From Turritopsis dohrnii (lineage: Eukaryota; Cnidaria; Hydrozoa; Anthoathecata; Oceaniidae), in NCBI GenBank assembly GCA_027922465.2, contig BQMF02000028.1, positions 620,001 through 684,000 of the forward strand: a stretch of 64,000 nucleotides of DNA. The letters are read 5' to 3'. The position numbers and the translations under genes are program-made. The notes under the pieces were generated by a model. That model worked only from the letters and a program-made list of their open reading frames with translations. It ran no database searches and was not told the DNA's origin. The stretch's first letter is position 1, and every line of letters starts with the position of its first letter. Below, piece after piece: positions 32,306-42,713 of this stretch.

Positions 32306-33686
32306 ATGGTTCACTGTAGTGCTTGGGGCTGCAGTAATCAGCAGAGCAGAGATAAGAACATTTCTTATCACAAATTACCCAAAGATGCGAAAATTGCAAG
32401 TATGTGGAAACAAAAAACTGGACGTCAAAATTTTCTGCAAGATAAAAATTTTTATCTTTGCTCAAGCCATTTTGAGCATAGTTGCTTCGACAAGTCTTAT
32501 GAGAATTATCAGCTTTCGGTTTATGGCATAGTAAAATCTCGTAGGCTTCTCCCATCGGCAATTCCGACAATCTTTCCTCATAAAGCAGCATCAAATAAAA
32601 GCAGTACATATACAGTATCTGTGAAAAGAAGCAAGAAAAAAGAGCAAGCAGAGGTAACATTTTTTTCAAAAATTATTTCAACATAGCATTCTGAATTACT
32701 TATTCAGAAAGAGGAAAAGAAAGCAGTTTCATTCATATCCTTGATACCTTTTCCACACTACCCTTTTACTGTAGCTGCAATTTTCCCTTATTGTCATTTC
32801 CCCTTATTAAACAGATTCTCTCAACATCACTGGCTGAGGGGACAGAAAATACGGAACATTTTGAAATCTGTAGCAGTGAATTGAATATTGACGAATACTA
32901 CAGGAGTCGTGGTCTCATGTGTATTGGTACTCAGACCACCAAAACTTCATTTGTATACACAAAGGATGCCACTACATCTACATTGACTCTCGCTAAACAC
33001 AACAAAGCTCATTTTAAATGTCAGGCAAAAATCAAAATTCAACCGAAATTACGATCGAAGGGAAATCAATTTCCATCACCAAAGAGAAAAAAGAGAAGCT
33101 ATTCGCCAACACAAATCCAGCAGTCAAGTTCAGGCAGCGATGCCAATGTGGAATCTACTGATGAAGAAGAAATTATCAATGACCTTACAATCAGTAATGA
33201 AGTCGATAATGTCATGATGGGAAATTGGGATGTGATTGATGACGAAACAACTGTAGTATCGCCAGTTTAAGAAGAGGAAAGTGTGGCAGATGTAAATAAT
33301 CAACTTGTAAATAAAGAATCTACTAATCATGTAAATGCGGAAATAATAAAAAATGTGAATACAGAATTAGATGACATTGATACCGAATTGATAGAGTATT
33401 CTGATGAAACCAGTGAGGAGTTTGAAAGTGGAAGTGAATACCAACCATGAACTCAAGTTGAATCTAGTCAACTATTTGACGAACATTCTTGGTATATGAA
33501 AGTAATTTGTATCAGTTGTTGCGATATTGTCCACAGTGTGGAAGTCCTGTTGATCAGCCATTGATTGAAGAGGGAAAACAAACAGGATCCCAGCTTCATT
33601 TACAAATTAATTGTTTCAAGAATTGTTCAATGTATTGGAAATCTGGCACCTCGTTTGTTGTCTATGCTGCAGAAGGAGGGTGTTAG
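32306..33686 (+). pseudogene. Kolobok-like transposase copy 1, N-terminal THAP part
   Basis: Met at 32306 starts a THAP domain: CSAWGC (C-x4-C), a Trp at WKQKTG, LCSSHF (C-x2-H) and the closing AIPTIF. It would bind zinc and the transposon ends. A donor GTAACAT at 32654 and acceptor ACAG ending at 32814 define a 161-bp intron. Exon 2 continues with a GTQTT motif, a basic KRKKRS patch and an acidic linker, with in-frame stops at 33268 and 33448. Then comes YCPQCGSPV (about 33520), a zinc motif shared with the copy at 58.7-61.6 kb. It breaks off at about 33690 where the CR1-like tail begins. Confidence 0.8.
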
Positions 33687-33938
33687 TGTGGATGTTGTAG
33701 TAGTAGTAGTAGTAGTATTTATTTGTCAACCATTTGAACTCATATACAAAAATATATTGTAAAAATATACTAAAGATAAAATATACTAAAGATAAGAGTT
33801 CTTAATGATGGTTGAACAGGAGGCACACCCAATAGTCGAAGACTAGTCAAAGGGGAGGCCACCAGGATTTATGAATAACACAGTTAGATTTAACATAGAC
33901 TACTATCAAACAAGTAAAATCAACTAATTTGTGATGTA

Positions 33939-36900
33939 TCAATAGTTATTGAAAGTGATGTTATTGTAAAGTCTAATTAACTTATGTTTAGAAATGTTAG
34001 TGAGGTCAGATTCTGTGCAATGCATCTGTAGCTCATTCCATTGTAAAATTGATTGATAAATGATAGATTTTATACCATATTTTATAGTATTACGTTGAGG
34101 TCTTGATAAAAGTCTCAACTCATTTCCTCTTGTGTTGTGACTATATGGATATTTACTTAGACTATAAGTATTATTGAGAGTTGTAGGTGCAGAATTTGAA
34201 AGTATATCAAAGATAGAAGTAATATTGAGCAGCTTAATTAGATCAAATAACTTGAGTATTTTTAGATCACAGAACAAAGGAGATGAAGGAGTGCTAAATC
34301 CAGAGAAGGTAATTAATCTCATGCTTTGTTTTTGAAGGATAAAAATTCTAAGGCAAGGGGAGTTGCCCCAGACCTGACATGCATATCTCATGTGAGAATC
34401 AAAGAACGAAAAATAAGCTTGACGAAGAACAGATCTTGGAAGAAAATGTCGTAGCTTCGAGATAAGCCCATTAGCTTTCCTTAACTTTACAGCAAGTATT
34501 TCAAGGTGTTTTTTCCATGATAGAAGATTATCTAAATAAATTCCTAAGTATTTGACTGAGTTGCTAAGACACAGTGGATGACCATTCAATTTTAGCCGAA
34601 TATTGTAGTTGGGAGGTTTGTGTGGACCATGAAATAATAAGACTTCAGTTTTCGAAACGTTCAAAGAGATCTTGTTTGAACATAGCCATTTAAAGAGTCT
34701 CTTTAGATCTTTGTTTAAGGATTTTTCAATGACTTTGAGTGAGGAATTTGAATACAGTAGGCAGGTATCATCAGCAAACAACGTTGCCTCACTAAAAATT
34801 AGTGACTTAGGAAGATCATTAATATAAATAAGAAATAATAAAGGGCCAAGTACTGACCCTTGAGGGACACCATGGATGACTTCCTTATAACCTGATTTTT
34901 TACCATTTAAGCTAACATATTGTTTCCTTCCTGTTAGATAAGATTGAAACCATTTATTACACTTACCTCTGATACCATAGAACTCAAGTTTACGTAAAAG
35001 GATTTTTATGTCGACTGTGTCAAATGCTTTTTGCAGATCAATGAACACTCCACAAGAAAATTGTCCATTATCGAGGGATTTTCTAATAGTTTCAGTTAGG
35101 GTGATTAGAGTCTGAATTGTAGAATGTGATTTCCTAAACCCAAATTGTTTATTAAAAATTAGTTTGTGTTTCAGAAGAAAAGAGGTTAATCTCACATGAA
35201 CCAATTTTTCAAATATTTTATCAATATTGGAACGCAGCGAGATGGGACGATAGTTATTTACATCATGATCGGAACCTTTATTCTTAAAGACAGGAACTAC
35301 TTTAATTAATTTAAGTGTGTTGGGAAATATTCCTGTTTCGAAAGTTAAGTTAATTAAAGATGATAGTAAACTAGCAAGTTCATGTGGGACACATTCAAAA
35401 ATTTGTCTAGGAATACTGTTGTCACCAGTGCTTTTAGAGTGGTTGAAAGATTTGAAGGTCTTCAGCATTTCATTGTGTGTCACAGCTTTAAAAAACAATG
35501 ATTCAGGTGAAGGATTTCCTGTTATAAAATCTTCAAAGTTTCCAAAATTTGGAATTTTGTCTTGGAGATTTTTTGCAATGGAGCTAAAGTAATCATTAAA
35601 AGCACTGGCAACGACAGATTGGTCATTAATAGTATTGTTGTCTATGTTAAGTGATATCTTCGTGTTGTTTTTATTTGAATTGTGAATTATGTCATTGATA
35701 CCTTTCCAAAGTTTTTTAGAGTTGTTAATGTTATTTTCAAAATATTTTCTAAAATAGTTATTTTTACTGCATTTAATTAGTGTAACAATTTTATTACGGT
35801 AATGTTTATATTCAATGTACAGTTTATTTTTTGTATCAGTGACTTTACTATTTATGAATTTTTTCAAAAGACTATCACGTTTTAAAATTGATTTTTTTAT
35901 GCCCTTAGTTATCCATGGTTTGGTCTTGTTATGGATTTGTTTTTTGGACAATTTTCTTGTGGGTGTGCATTTATCTACAAGATTATTGAGCTTATTTAAA
36001 AAGAGATCAAGCGAACGGTTTGGATCTTTACTATTAAGTTCTAAAAGGGTATCCCAGTTTGTTGATTGAAATTCCCGTTTAAATTTATTGGCATTAAAAT
36101 TTTTCCAATCCTTATATGTTCTAGGGATGTCATCAGTCTGGTTTTTGATAGATTTGTCTAAAATTACAAATTGGGCTAAATGATCGGAAATGCCACATAG
36201 GAAGTTGCCAGAAATTGACTTACAAGAATGGGGAGAAATAAAGATGTTGTCAATCAACGTCTGGGAAGAATCACTAATTCTAGTAGGGAGATTGATATGA
36301 GGTAGTACAAGAAAGTTACTCAAGGTGTCAATAAAGTTATTAGTAGAATTATCACTAGTATTCAAAAGGTTAATATTAAAATCACCTAAGAGTACAAGTA
36401 ATTTACCTAGGCGGTTGACTTTTTCTAAGGTAGGAAGAAGAAATTTATTTGTAAAATCTATTGGAGATAAAGCATGGTGTCTGTATATTGATCCAACTAC
36501 AATATTAGGCTTATTATTATTATGGATTTCAACAAATGTTGATTCAAGTAACTTTGGGGAGTACATTATGCTTTCAAGATCAGGTCTTCTAAGTGAATCA
36601 AGCCTATCAGATACAAAGAGAAGGGTACCACCATGGTTTGCTTCAGTAACAGTAGCATAAGATAGATAGTAATTTTAGGAGTATAAGGGGAAGATGATAA
36701 GATACGTGTTTCACTTAGACCAATTACATCAAATTTAAAATTAATAGAATTAAGAAAAAGTTCTAAGCTGTCAAGATGTAAGTTCAAAGAATTAATGTTT
36801 AAATGGAAGAAAGACGAACAAGAGATATTACTAATAGATGAGTTATAGAACATTGTGTTAAATGAATGTTCATCATAATATTTACAGTCCAAATTTTCCA

Positions 36901-37159
36901 TATTGTCAAATTGAGGAGTGTATTGGGAATAAAAACAATTAGAGGGAGGGTTAAATTCACATTCAGAATTAAATGGAAAAAGCAAACAGTTACATTTATA
37001 ACAAAACCAGGACTCACTATCATTTGTGTCAATGAGTTTTTTAAAATCATTTTTGCTAAGATTATTACATTTGGGATGAACCCAGTATTCACAGAAGTTA
37101 CAAAAAATAGCATCACTTTCAACTTGTTTATCACAAATTGAGCATGGATAATTTTCCAT
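33939..37159 (-). pseudogene. CR1-like ORF2: PHD finger, endonuclease, reverse transcriptase
   Basis: The N terminus (37159-36566) has a PHD-type zinc finger (CSICDKQVES, CNFCEYWVHPKC, WFCYKCNC). The endonuclease start follows (FFHLNINSLNLHLDSLELFL, VIGLSETR). A frameshift near 36650 leads to the 875-residue frame 36566-33939. This has the endonuclease C terminus (LLGDFNINLLNT; GISDHLAQ), RT motifs NYRPISLRSNIDKIFEKLV, FIDLQKAFDTVD, GVPQGSVLGPLLFL and the catalytic FADDTCLLY, then a CR1/Jockey-type tail (FFDSHMRYACQVWG). The catalytic residues look intact, so only the frameshift separates it from an active enzyme. PHD fingers are known at the N termini of some invertebrate CR1-group proteins. 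Confidence 0.88.
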
Positions 37160-37496
37160 GAAAAAAAAAAGAAGTCTAACTTTGGCAAATTAGAACATAG
37201 TTTGAAGCTATCAAGGAAGAAATTACAATGACTTTAAAAAAAAATCAATTTGAAAAAGTCACAGCGGTTTAGATTAGAGAAACTTACTATAAAATACATA
37301 ATAAATACACAAAACAAACAGGGCAAGCAAAGTTCATTATGTACGCTATCCGTAGTAAAGTTGCCATATTGAATTAGAATTAGAAACACAGAGTTTCGGT
37401 TAAAATATTAAGATCATCAGGGTTAGCAATGGAACCATGAAACAACAATAACAGCGATAACGAAAAGTCCGCGAAGAAGGGGCGTGGCACTAAACT

Positions 37497-38441
37497 TTAG
37501 TCTTGTTTGCTCTCTACGAAGTTAAAAACAGGGAACAAATTAATCAGCTCTACCATGTGTTTAATTTTCATCCATGGTGCATTATCCGTAACTTTAATCT
37601 GAACAATTCCATTCGAAATTTGATAGCGATTTATCAAGTTGTTTTTCAGAAGCTTACGAACATTGAACCAAATGTGACGATACATTTTACACAAATTTTC
37701 ATTTATGTATAGCTCTTTATGACCAAAGCCAAGTGAATAATGTTCGATGTTTTTTAGGTTTTTTCTTCTGGATCGTAATAAAATGGCATTTTTCCTATTT
37801 ACAAAACGCACAATAGTTCTTTTTGGTCCTTGTTGCTGTCCACCTTTAGGGAGCCTATGGCAGGCCTCAATATCATTACTACTTATCTGAACTCCTAATT
37901 TGTTAGAGACTTTTAGCACGGCGTCTTCCAAGAGATTATCAGAAACACTATCATCTATACCTGATATTTCTATGTTATTCCTTCTGTTATATTGTAAGGC
38001 ATCGGCTAGCTCGGTTTCAAGACTGTTAATAACATCATTTTGCTCATTTATAGTATCCTTAAGTGATAGGTTCTCTTTCTTTATTTCCTCCACTTGATTT
38101 TGAAGGTCTTTCATGAAGTTTTTTAGTTGGATTTGCAATTGTTCTCTAAAATAATTTTTCGCCTGTTTCATTTCCTCTTGGAAGAAGGCTTTGATAAAAC
38201 TTATTTCTGCACTACAGTATGTTGGCTGACCTGATTCAACAGAGTCGGAATCGAAAGTTTCTTCTTGTTCTTCTATGTATGATGGCTGACCCGATTCAGC
38301 AGAGTCGGAATCGAAAGTTTCTTCTTGTTCTTCTATGACTTGGAGTTGGACGGTGGATGGTGAACGTACATTTTTCTTTGGGTGTATGTTGTCTTTTTTT
38401 TCTTCTTTGCTTAGCTGGCATGTTAACTTCTTGTGAATCAT
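37497..38441 (-). CDS. CR1-like ORF1 protein (coiled coil and RRM-like)
   Basis: A 314-residue open frame from Met at 38441. An acidic N terminus has a 20-residue duplication (EEQEETFDSDSAESGQPSY, then a near copy; plus 38215-38340). A coiled coil follows (FFQEEMKQAKNYFREQLQIQ to NSLETELADALQ). Then comes an L1-ORF1-like RRM/C-terminal module (RRNNIEISGIDDSV, DIEACHRLPK, KRTIVRFVNRKNA). Such proteins bind the element RNA and act as chaperones. It lies directly upstream of ORF2 on the same strand and has no internal stop, so it appears intact. Confidence 0.82.
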   Translation of the reverse strand: MIHKKLTCQLSKEEKKDNIHPKKNVRSPSTVQLQVIEEQEETFDSDSAESGQPSYIEEQEETFDSDSVESGQPTYCSAEISFIKAFFQEEMKQAKNYFREQLQIQLKNFMKDLQNQVEEIKKENLSLKDTINEQNDVINSLETELADALQYNRRNNIEISGIDDSVSDNLLEDAVLKVSNKLGVQISSNDIEACHRLPKGGQQQGPKRTIVRFVNRKNAILLRSRRKNLKNIEHYSLGFGHKELYINENLCKMYRHIWFNVRKLLKNNLINRYQISNGIVQIKVTDNAPWMKIKHMVELINLFPVFNFVESKQD

Positions 38442-38479
38442 TTCTGGTGGAGTGTCATGACGTGCGAAAAAAATCCAAC

Positions 38480-39070
38480 CATTCTAATATGAAAAGTTTT
38501 CGTCAATCATCTACCATACTGTAAATAGACACGATTGGCCTAGCTGCAAATATTTAAAAAAATGTGCGCACGGTCCGTTGTCAAAAACGGAAGTTCGTGA
38601 GAAGCTGTGGTTGACGGAAGGTTCGCAAGCTCATCAGTATCTCGTGTCGCTTGTGAAGGATAAAAGATTCAAGAACGACATGCAGTATTTAACAGAAGCC
38701 ATTCACACAACGGACATTGAAGTTTTCCACAACCTGTTACTGAAGTGCATACCTAAGCAGTATCATTTTCAGCACGATCATATGATAATGGGTGCATACC
38801 TTGCAGCTCTTGATAATAATTTCAATGCTGGTCGCGAGCAAGATACAATCCAAAGTGGCTTGGATATTGGTAAATACAAATTTACCATTGCATGGCGAAA
38901 CCATTTAAGAAATTTATTGCCCGGAAAGTTTATCAGAAAAAATGCTACGACTACCTGAAAGTTATGATGGGAGGCACTTACAATTGTGCCCTGAAAGCGA
39001 AGCGACGTAAATCAAGGAAAAGATTCATGGCACCGGTGGACCGTCAGCCGCGTGATGAAATAATATAACG
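38480..39070 (+). pseudogene. Kolobok-like transposase copy 1, C-terminal part
   Basis: The plus frame from about 38497 reads FSSIIYHTVNRHDWPSCKYF and KKCAHGPLSKTEV. It continues with AIHTTDIEVFHNLLLKCIPK, HDHMIMGAYLAALDNNFNAG and, after a one-base shift near 38930, a basic end at the TAA around 39066. The same blocks occur in the copy at 58.65-59.4 kb (for example KYLKKCEHAPLEKS, RMELGTILAAMDNNCN). Compared with that copy, the DDE region between the zinc finger and this part is missing. Confidence 0.75.
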
Positions 39071-39161
39071 CTCAAAAAAAATGGCGCGTTTTGCCAGGAA
39101 GTAAAGACATTGAGATGTCAAGACTTTTGTAAATACATATGAGATTGCTTTGACATTGACG

Positions 39162-39344
39162 TACCTTATCGGGGATAATTTCGTCGGAGAAAAGTGACAA
39201 AGTTTTTGCTTCGTGACGAAAATTCTCCCCGACGAAAATTTGAAAAAGTGAAATTTATACGAAAGTATTAGTAAAATTTTGCAAAATGACGAAATTTTCC
39301 CTGACGAAAAATTTTTCCCGACGTAAATTTTCCCCGATAAGGTA
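39162..39344. mobile_element. Foldback mini-element (CTTATCGGGGA ends, TTTCGTCGG subrepeats)
   Basis: TACCTTATCGGGGATAATTT at 39162 is inverted as AAATTTTCCCCGATAAGGTA ending at 39344. The interior contains several copies of a CGACGAAAATT-type unit in both orientations. The 183-bp palindromic design looks like a MITE. It lies in the 3' region of Kolobok-like copy 1. Confidence 0.78.
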
Positions 39345-39798
39345 ACCCATATCTATAGTCTATAGATGTCATAGTTTTGTCTACGGTTTTAACCTGTTAG
39401 TTTCCTACAAAGTTATAGTTTCAAAATTGATACTTTTATATTTGCTACACGTTTTCACAATATTCTTGTTTCTTCTAGCAACGTTCAAATTGATAGGTTT
39501 CAAAACAAACATTTTCAAAAAAAACACAAAAAAGCGAAGGATGAAAAAATGTATTTTCTTTTTGAGAATAACTAGTGTTTTGAAGATGTTCTTTTATGAA
39601 GCCCTACTGTGATGTATGTACTGGTATCTACTCTGAACTTTGTGTTTGATTTATTGAATGGAAGTAGTAAACACAAAACGTGATCGCTTCAATAAATTTT
39701 TGCTTTATATACACGAACAAGTTATCTTTGATAAAAAAAAGATGGTGGAAAATTAACTTTTATTGAATTATTTATAATATAAGTTAAACTTGTTCTGG
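39345..39798. other. 3' region of Kolobok-like copy 1
   Basis: AT-rich, no convincing gene. The P2RX7-C-like partner gene found beside the THAP gene in the 46-49 and 57-61 kb copies is not visible here on either strand. Confidence 0.45.
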
Positions 39799-39835
39799 CA
39801 CCTCGGAATCCCTTTAACTTTTAAGCAAAAGATAA

Positions 39836-39862
39836 GCATATCAATCAATCAATCAATCAATA
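39836..39862. repeat. (ATCA)n microsatellite
   Basis: About six uninterrupted ATCA units between the Kolobok-like right end and the Penelope 3' region. Confidence 0.85.
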
Positions 39863-39939
39863 CCACATTCGAACACAAAAGTGGATTTCACCAAACAAGA
39901 TAACGAAAAAACAAAATCAAAGATTTTAGAATGTGTAAT

Positions 39940-39966
39940 ATTTCGGTGGCAACATCAGCTCACCTT
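39940..39966 (-). ncRNA. Candidate hammerhead-type motif at the Penelope 3' end
   Basis: The minus strand reads GGTGAGCTGATGTTGCCACC followed by GAAAT: CUGAUG and GAAA boxes separated by a very short stem region. It lies about 140 bp beyond the stop of the Penelope ORF, where such ribozymes are expected. The A after CUGAUG is replaced by U, and pairing in stem II is weak. Confidence 0.35.
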
Positions 39967-40101
39967 TATCAAACAAGCTCTTCATATACAAGTTAAAAAA
40001 ATTATTGTTACAGTTAAAATATCTCGAGTTCGTAAAAGAAACAATTAAAAAGTCATTTGGAAACACATGGTTTCCATTTACTTCTTTCTGCATACCGGTT
40101 T

Positions 40102-41620
40102 TTACTGAGATTTTTCTCGTTCGGTTCTATATTTGCGGTTATAATCATGGCTACCGTTCAATCCATTATGCTGCATGACAAGAGTTCCGATCCAGAACTT
40201 TTCTTTTCTTAATAAAATGTCATCCACAGTATCTCGAGATTTGTTGTCCGTGTTGTTTGCAACATCCACAATGATAAATCTGATATTACTCGCAGTTGGA
40301 GCGGGACAATCATTGATGAAGTGCTTAACAATATGACATGTTGGTTTTTTAGCTTTAATGTGTGACTTGTATATTCTGAATCTTGGTTTCCATTTTTCAG
40401 TCGATCCAATGCCTTGTTTCCCACAATTGATACAATACGCAACATATACAACGTTTATGGAGTCACAAACACTATCTCTGTGGATGCGGAAAATTCTGCC
40501 GGTTGCATGGCATTTAATAGAAGTCGTTTCGTCAACATAGTTGTTGCAGGAGTCACATGATTTTCCACATGTTTTATAACTATGGTCACTTTTATCCAAA
40601 AGATCAAATTTAATTTGATACGGATCTGCCCTCAGTACCAGTTCTTTCAAATTTTTTTCTCGTTTAAACGCAACCATAATATCATAACGTAAGTCACTAC
40701 TAAGTACTTGGAGGTTCCGTTTTACAATTTCTTTGATATTTGGTCCACGAGGATTAAATTTAGTGGAAAATATTATTGGATGACTTCCACTACTTTTGTT
40801 TTTAGGCTTTCTTGCCTCAGGTTGTGACATTCTCGAAACTGTGTCGAAATTTCGTTTAATGGATGCATCGCTGTAACATCTTGCCTTAAGAAATTGTGTA
40901 TGCTCAACTATTTTGCTTTCGAATTCATTATTTATGCTGCATATTCATTTTAATCGTAAAGCTACTCCTTTTTCTATGCCAGTGATTGATTTTTGTTGAT
41001 GACACAAGCTTGTGTGTAAATAGAGATGTGCATCAGTTTACTATAAACAGTAGTATGCAGCTTCCCCTCGTCTAAACTGATCTTAAGATCAAGAAAGCAG
41101 AGCTCTTTATCACCAACTTCCATCGTGAATTTTAAATCATTGCTTAGGGAAATTAAGTAATCAAAAAACAATTGCAACTTATATTTTGAACCACACCACA
41201 ACGAAAATATGTCATCGTGATATCTGCCAAAATAACGCAATTCAGGTGAATCAGTTTCCATTTTCATCGTGACAGCAGTGTCGATTGGCAAAACACCATT
41301 ATCAGCGTACCAGCAAGAATTTGGGGCACCTGTAGCGGTTCCATTTGTTTGTAATAAATGTTCGTTCGCAAACACAAGAGTTATTATTATACAAATATAA
41401 AACTCAGGCCTTCAACAATGCACTCAGTGGATTGCTTTTGTTCTGATCGATTATTCAATTCTGTTTCAATTAAATGGATGCCATTGTCACTGTCTATGCT
41501 GGGATACATATTGATGGTGTCAAAAGACACAAGGATGGTATTTTCAGGTAGTGTTTGTTCATTTAAGTTGTCAATGACATTAATGCATACTGTTTCTTTA
41601 AAGCAACAATGCGTATATGG
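40102..41620 (-). pseudogene. Penelope-like element: RT palm/thumb and GIY-YIG nuclease (C-terminal half)
   Basis: About 41560-41380 reads LPENTILVSFDTINMYPSID, the RT motif A. 41375-40974 has QTNGTATGAPNSCWYADNG and RYFGRYHDDIFSLWCGS, the Penelope catalytic Asp pair, and ELCFLDLKISLDEGKLHTTV. After a frame break near 40970, 40830-40102 carries the thumb/linker (FSTKFNPRGPNIKEIVKRN), a cysteine-rich CGKSCDSCNNY and a GIY-YIG-type nuclease (VVYVAYCINCGKQGIGSTE; the Glu in RKEKFWIGT). Catalytic residues appear present in both enzymes. The N-terminal half continues at 45172 beyond an insertion. Confidence 0.85.
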
Positions 41621-41733
41621 ATTTTTTTTTTTAAAACATTTTTTTTATTACATGTAGAGCATGTTCAAAATTCGTTTATAATATATACATATATATATAT
41701 TTTTTTTTCTGCTCGTTCGGTGCTCCCGACGAG

Positions 41734-42400
41734 CTACAAAATAACTGCAACGTCAAGAGGAATATCGTTCTTGTCAACATCCACAAAGTGTCGCGATATC
41801 TTCCTTTCTCCTCTTAGCGCACTCACTGTCGTACGAATCAATGTAAATGAAATCTTACGTCGAAGCCATGCTATCGTTTTGCCTTTAATTGTTCGTGTTT
41901 TTTTCGCAATCTTTTCTGCCAGTTCGCTTATAAAAATCATTGCTTCTCGAGCCATCCCTCCCGTTACGTTGAAGGTCAAAGGAGTAAACGTTCCATGATC
42001 AACCATCATGATTCTCTGATTGTACTTTCGTTTCTTCTCTTTCTCCAATGCAGTAAATGTTGACGAAATGGATTTGCTTAGATACGTCTGAGCTGTTAGG
42101 TTCGTAACCTTTACGTCAAAGAATGCTCTTCTGTAACATTGCCAAAATCCACGGGCGCTTACGTCCGCTCTTGCTTCGTCGGCTTTGACTGCTGAAGCTT
42201 TCAGATCTTTCGCTTCTCCCGTAATATCAAGAAGTGGTGGTTCTACGTTGACGTCATTGCAGCATTCACCGAGTAAATTTGTAAGAAGATCTCGTAGGTG
42301 GTTGTGGCGACAAATGACGTAGCCTCCAAGATGGCAATTTAAGGCATGCTGCAGTGAGAATTTCGCTTTACATGCGCATATGGATTGATTTCATATTGTT
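41734..42400 (-). pseudogene. Fragment of a multicopy family with possible PD-(D/E)XK-like motif
   Basis: About 210 residues open in one frame: FSLQHALNCHLGGYVICRHN, ARADVSARGFW, RRAFFDVKVTN, then KRKYNQRIMMVDHGTFTPLT and TGGMAREAM, ending at 41734. I recall this pattern (GG-x-x-x-x-RHN, RGFW, FFDVRV, HGSFTPLVFS) from very many cnidarian and other metazoan proteins of unknown function. The D...FFDVK spacing could be a PD-(D/E)XK nuclease core, which is inference. The start of the frame is not defined. Confidence 0.5.
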
Positions 42401-42713
42401 GTCTTAAAGAAATGCAGCCATTTTTGTTTGTATCCGAAACTACAATGTGTATACCAGGCTTTACGGAAAAATCTAGCCATTTTGAGTAAAAACTTTCCCA
42501 TAATGCAATTTTCAAAACAGAGGATAGGAGAAAGTCGCGGTATCAAGATTTCACATATTTAGATAGCAAATTTAGCAAAATTGGTGAAATGTATATATAT
42601 TATCTTTTTTTCTTCTATTTTAGAAAGTTGTTTAAAGTAGTTTTAATGGCAATTTTTATTATTATAGTGGATTTAAGGTCTAGATTTCTTTCAAAAACTG
42701 TTTGTTTCTTTAA

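Larger units (their letters stand above)
33690..38465 (-). mobile_element. CR1-like non-LTR retrotransposon, near full length
   Basis: Two minus-strand frames: ORF1 (38441-37497) and ORF2 (37159-33939, one frameshift). The 3' end carries a (TAC)n tail (plus GTAGTAGTAG at about 33698-33718) instead of poly(A), as seen in several CR1/L2-group families. It is inserted in the Kolobok-like gene: THAP protein sequence stops at its 3' end and resumes at about 38480 beyond its 5' end. No clear target duplication was found. Confidence 0.85.
31846..39813 (+). mobile_element. Kolobok-like THAP transposon, copy 1 (TTAA target sites), with nested CR1-like element
   Basis: AGGGATTCCGAGGTG at 31846-31860 is exactly inverted at 39799-39813, and both are bounded by TTAA (31842-31845 and 39814-39817). 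Inside are a THAP-domain gene start (32306 on) and, after a 4.8-kb CR1-like insertion, the C terminus of the same protein family (38480-39070). THAP plus TTAA targets is the known profile of Kolobok elements. The catalytic middle of the transposase is absent, so the copy is non-autonomous even without the insertion. Confidence 0.82.

Noticed and set aside
33565..33762. Frame with poly-valine run
   Set aside because: Translation of the (GTA)n tail of the CR1-like element.
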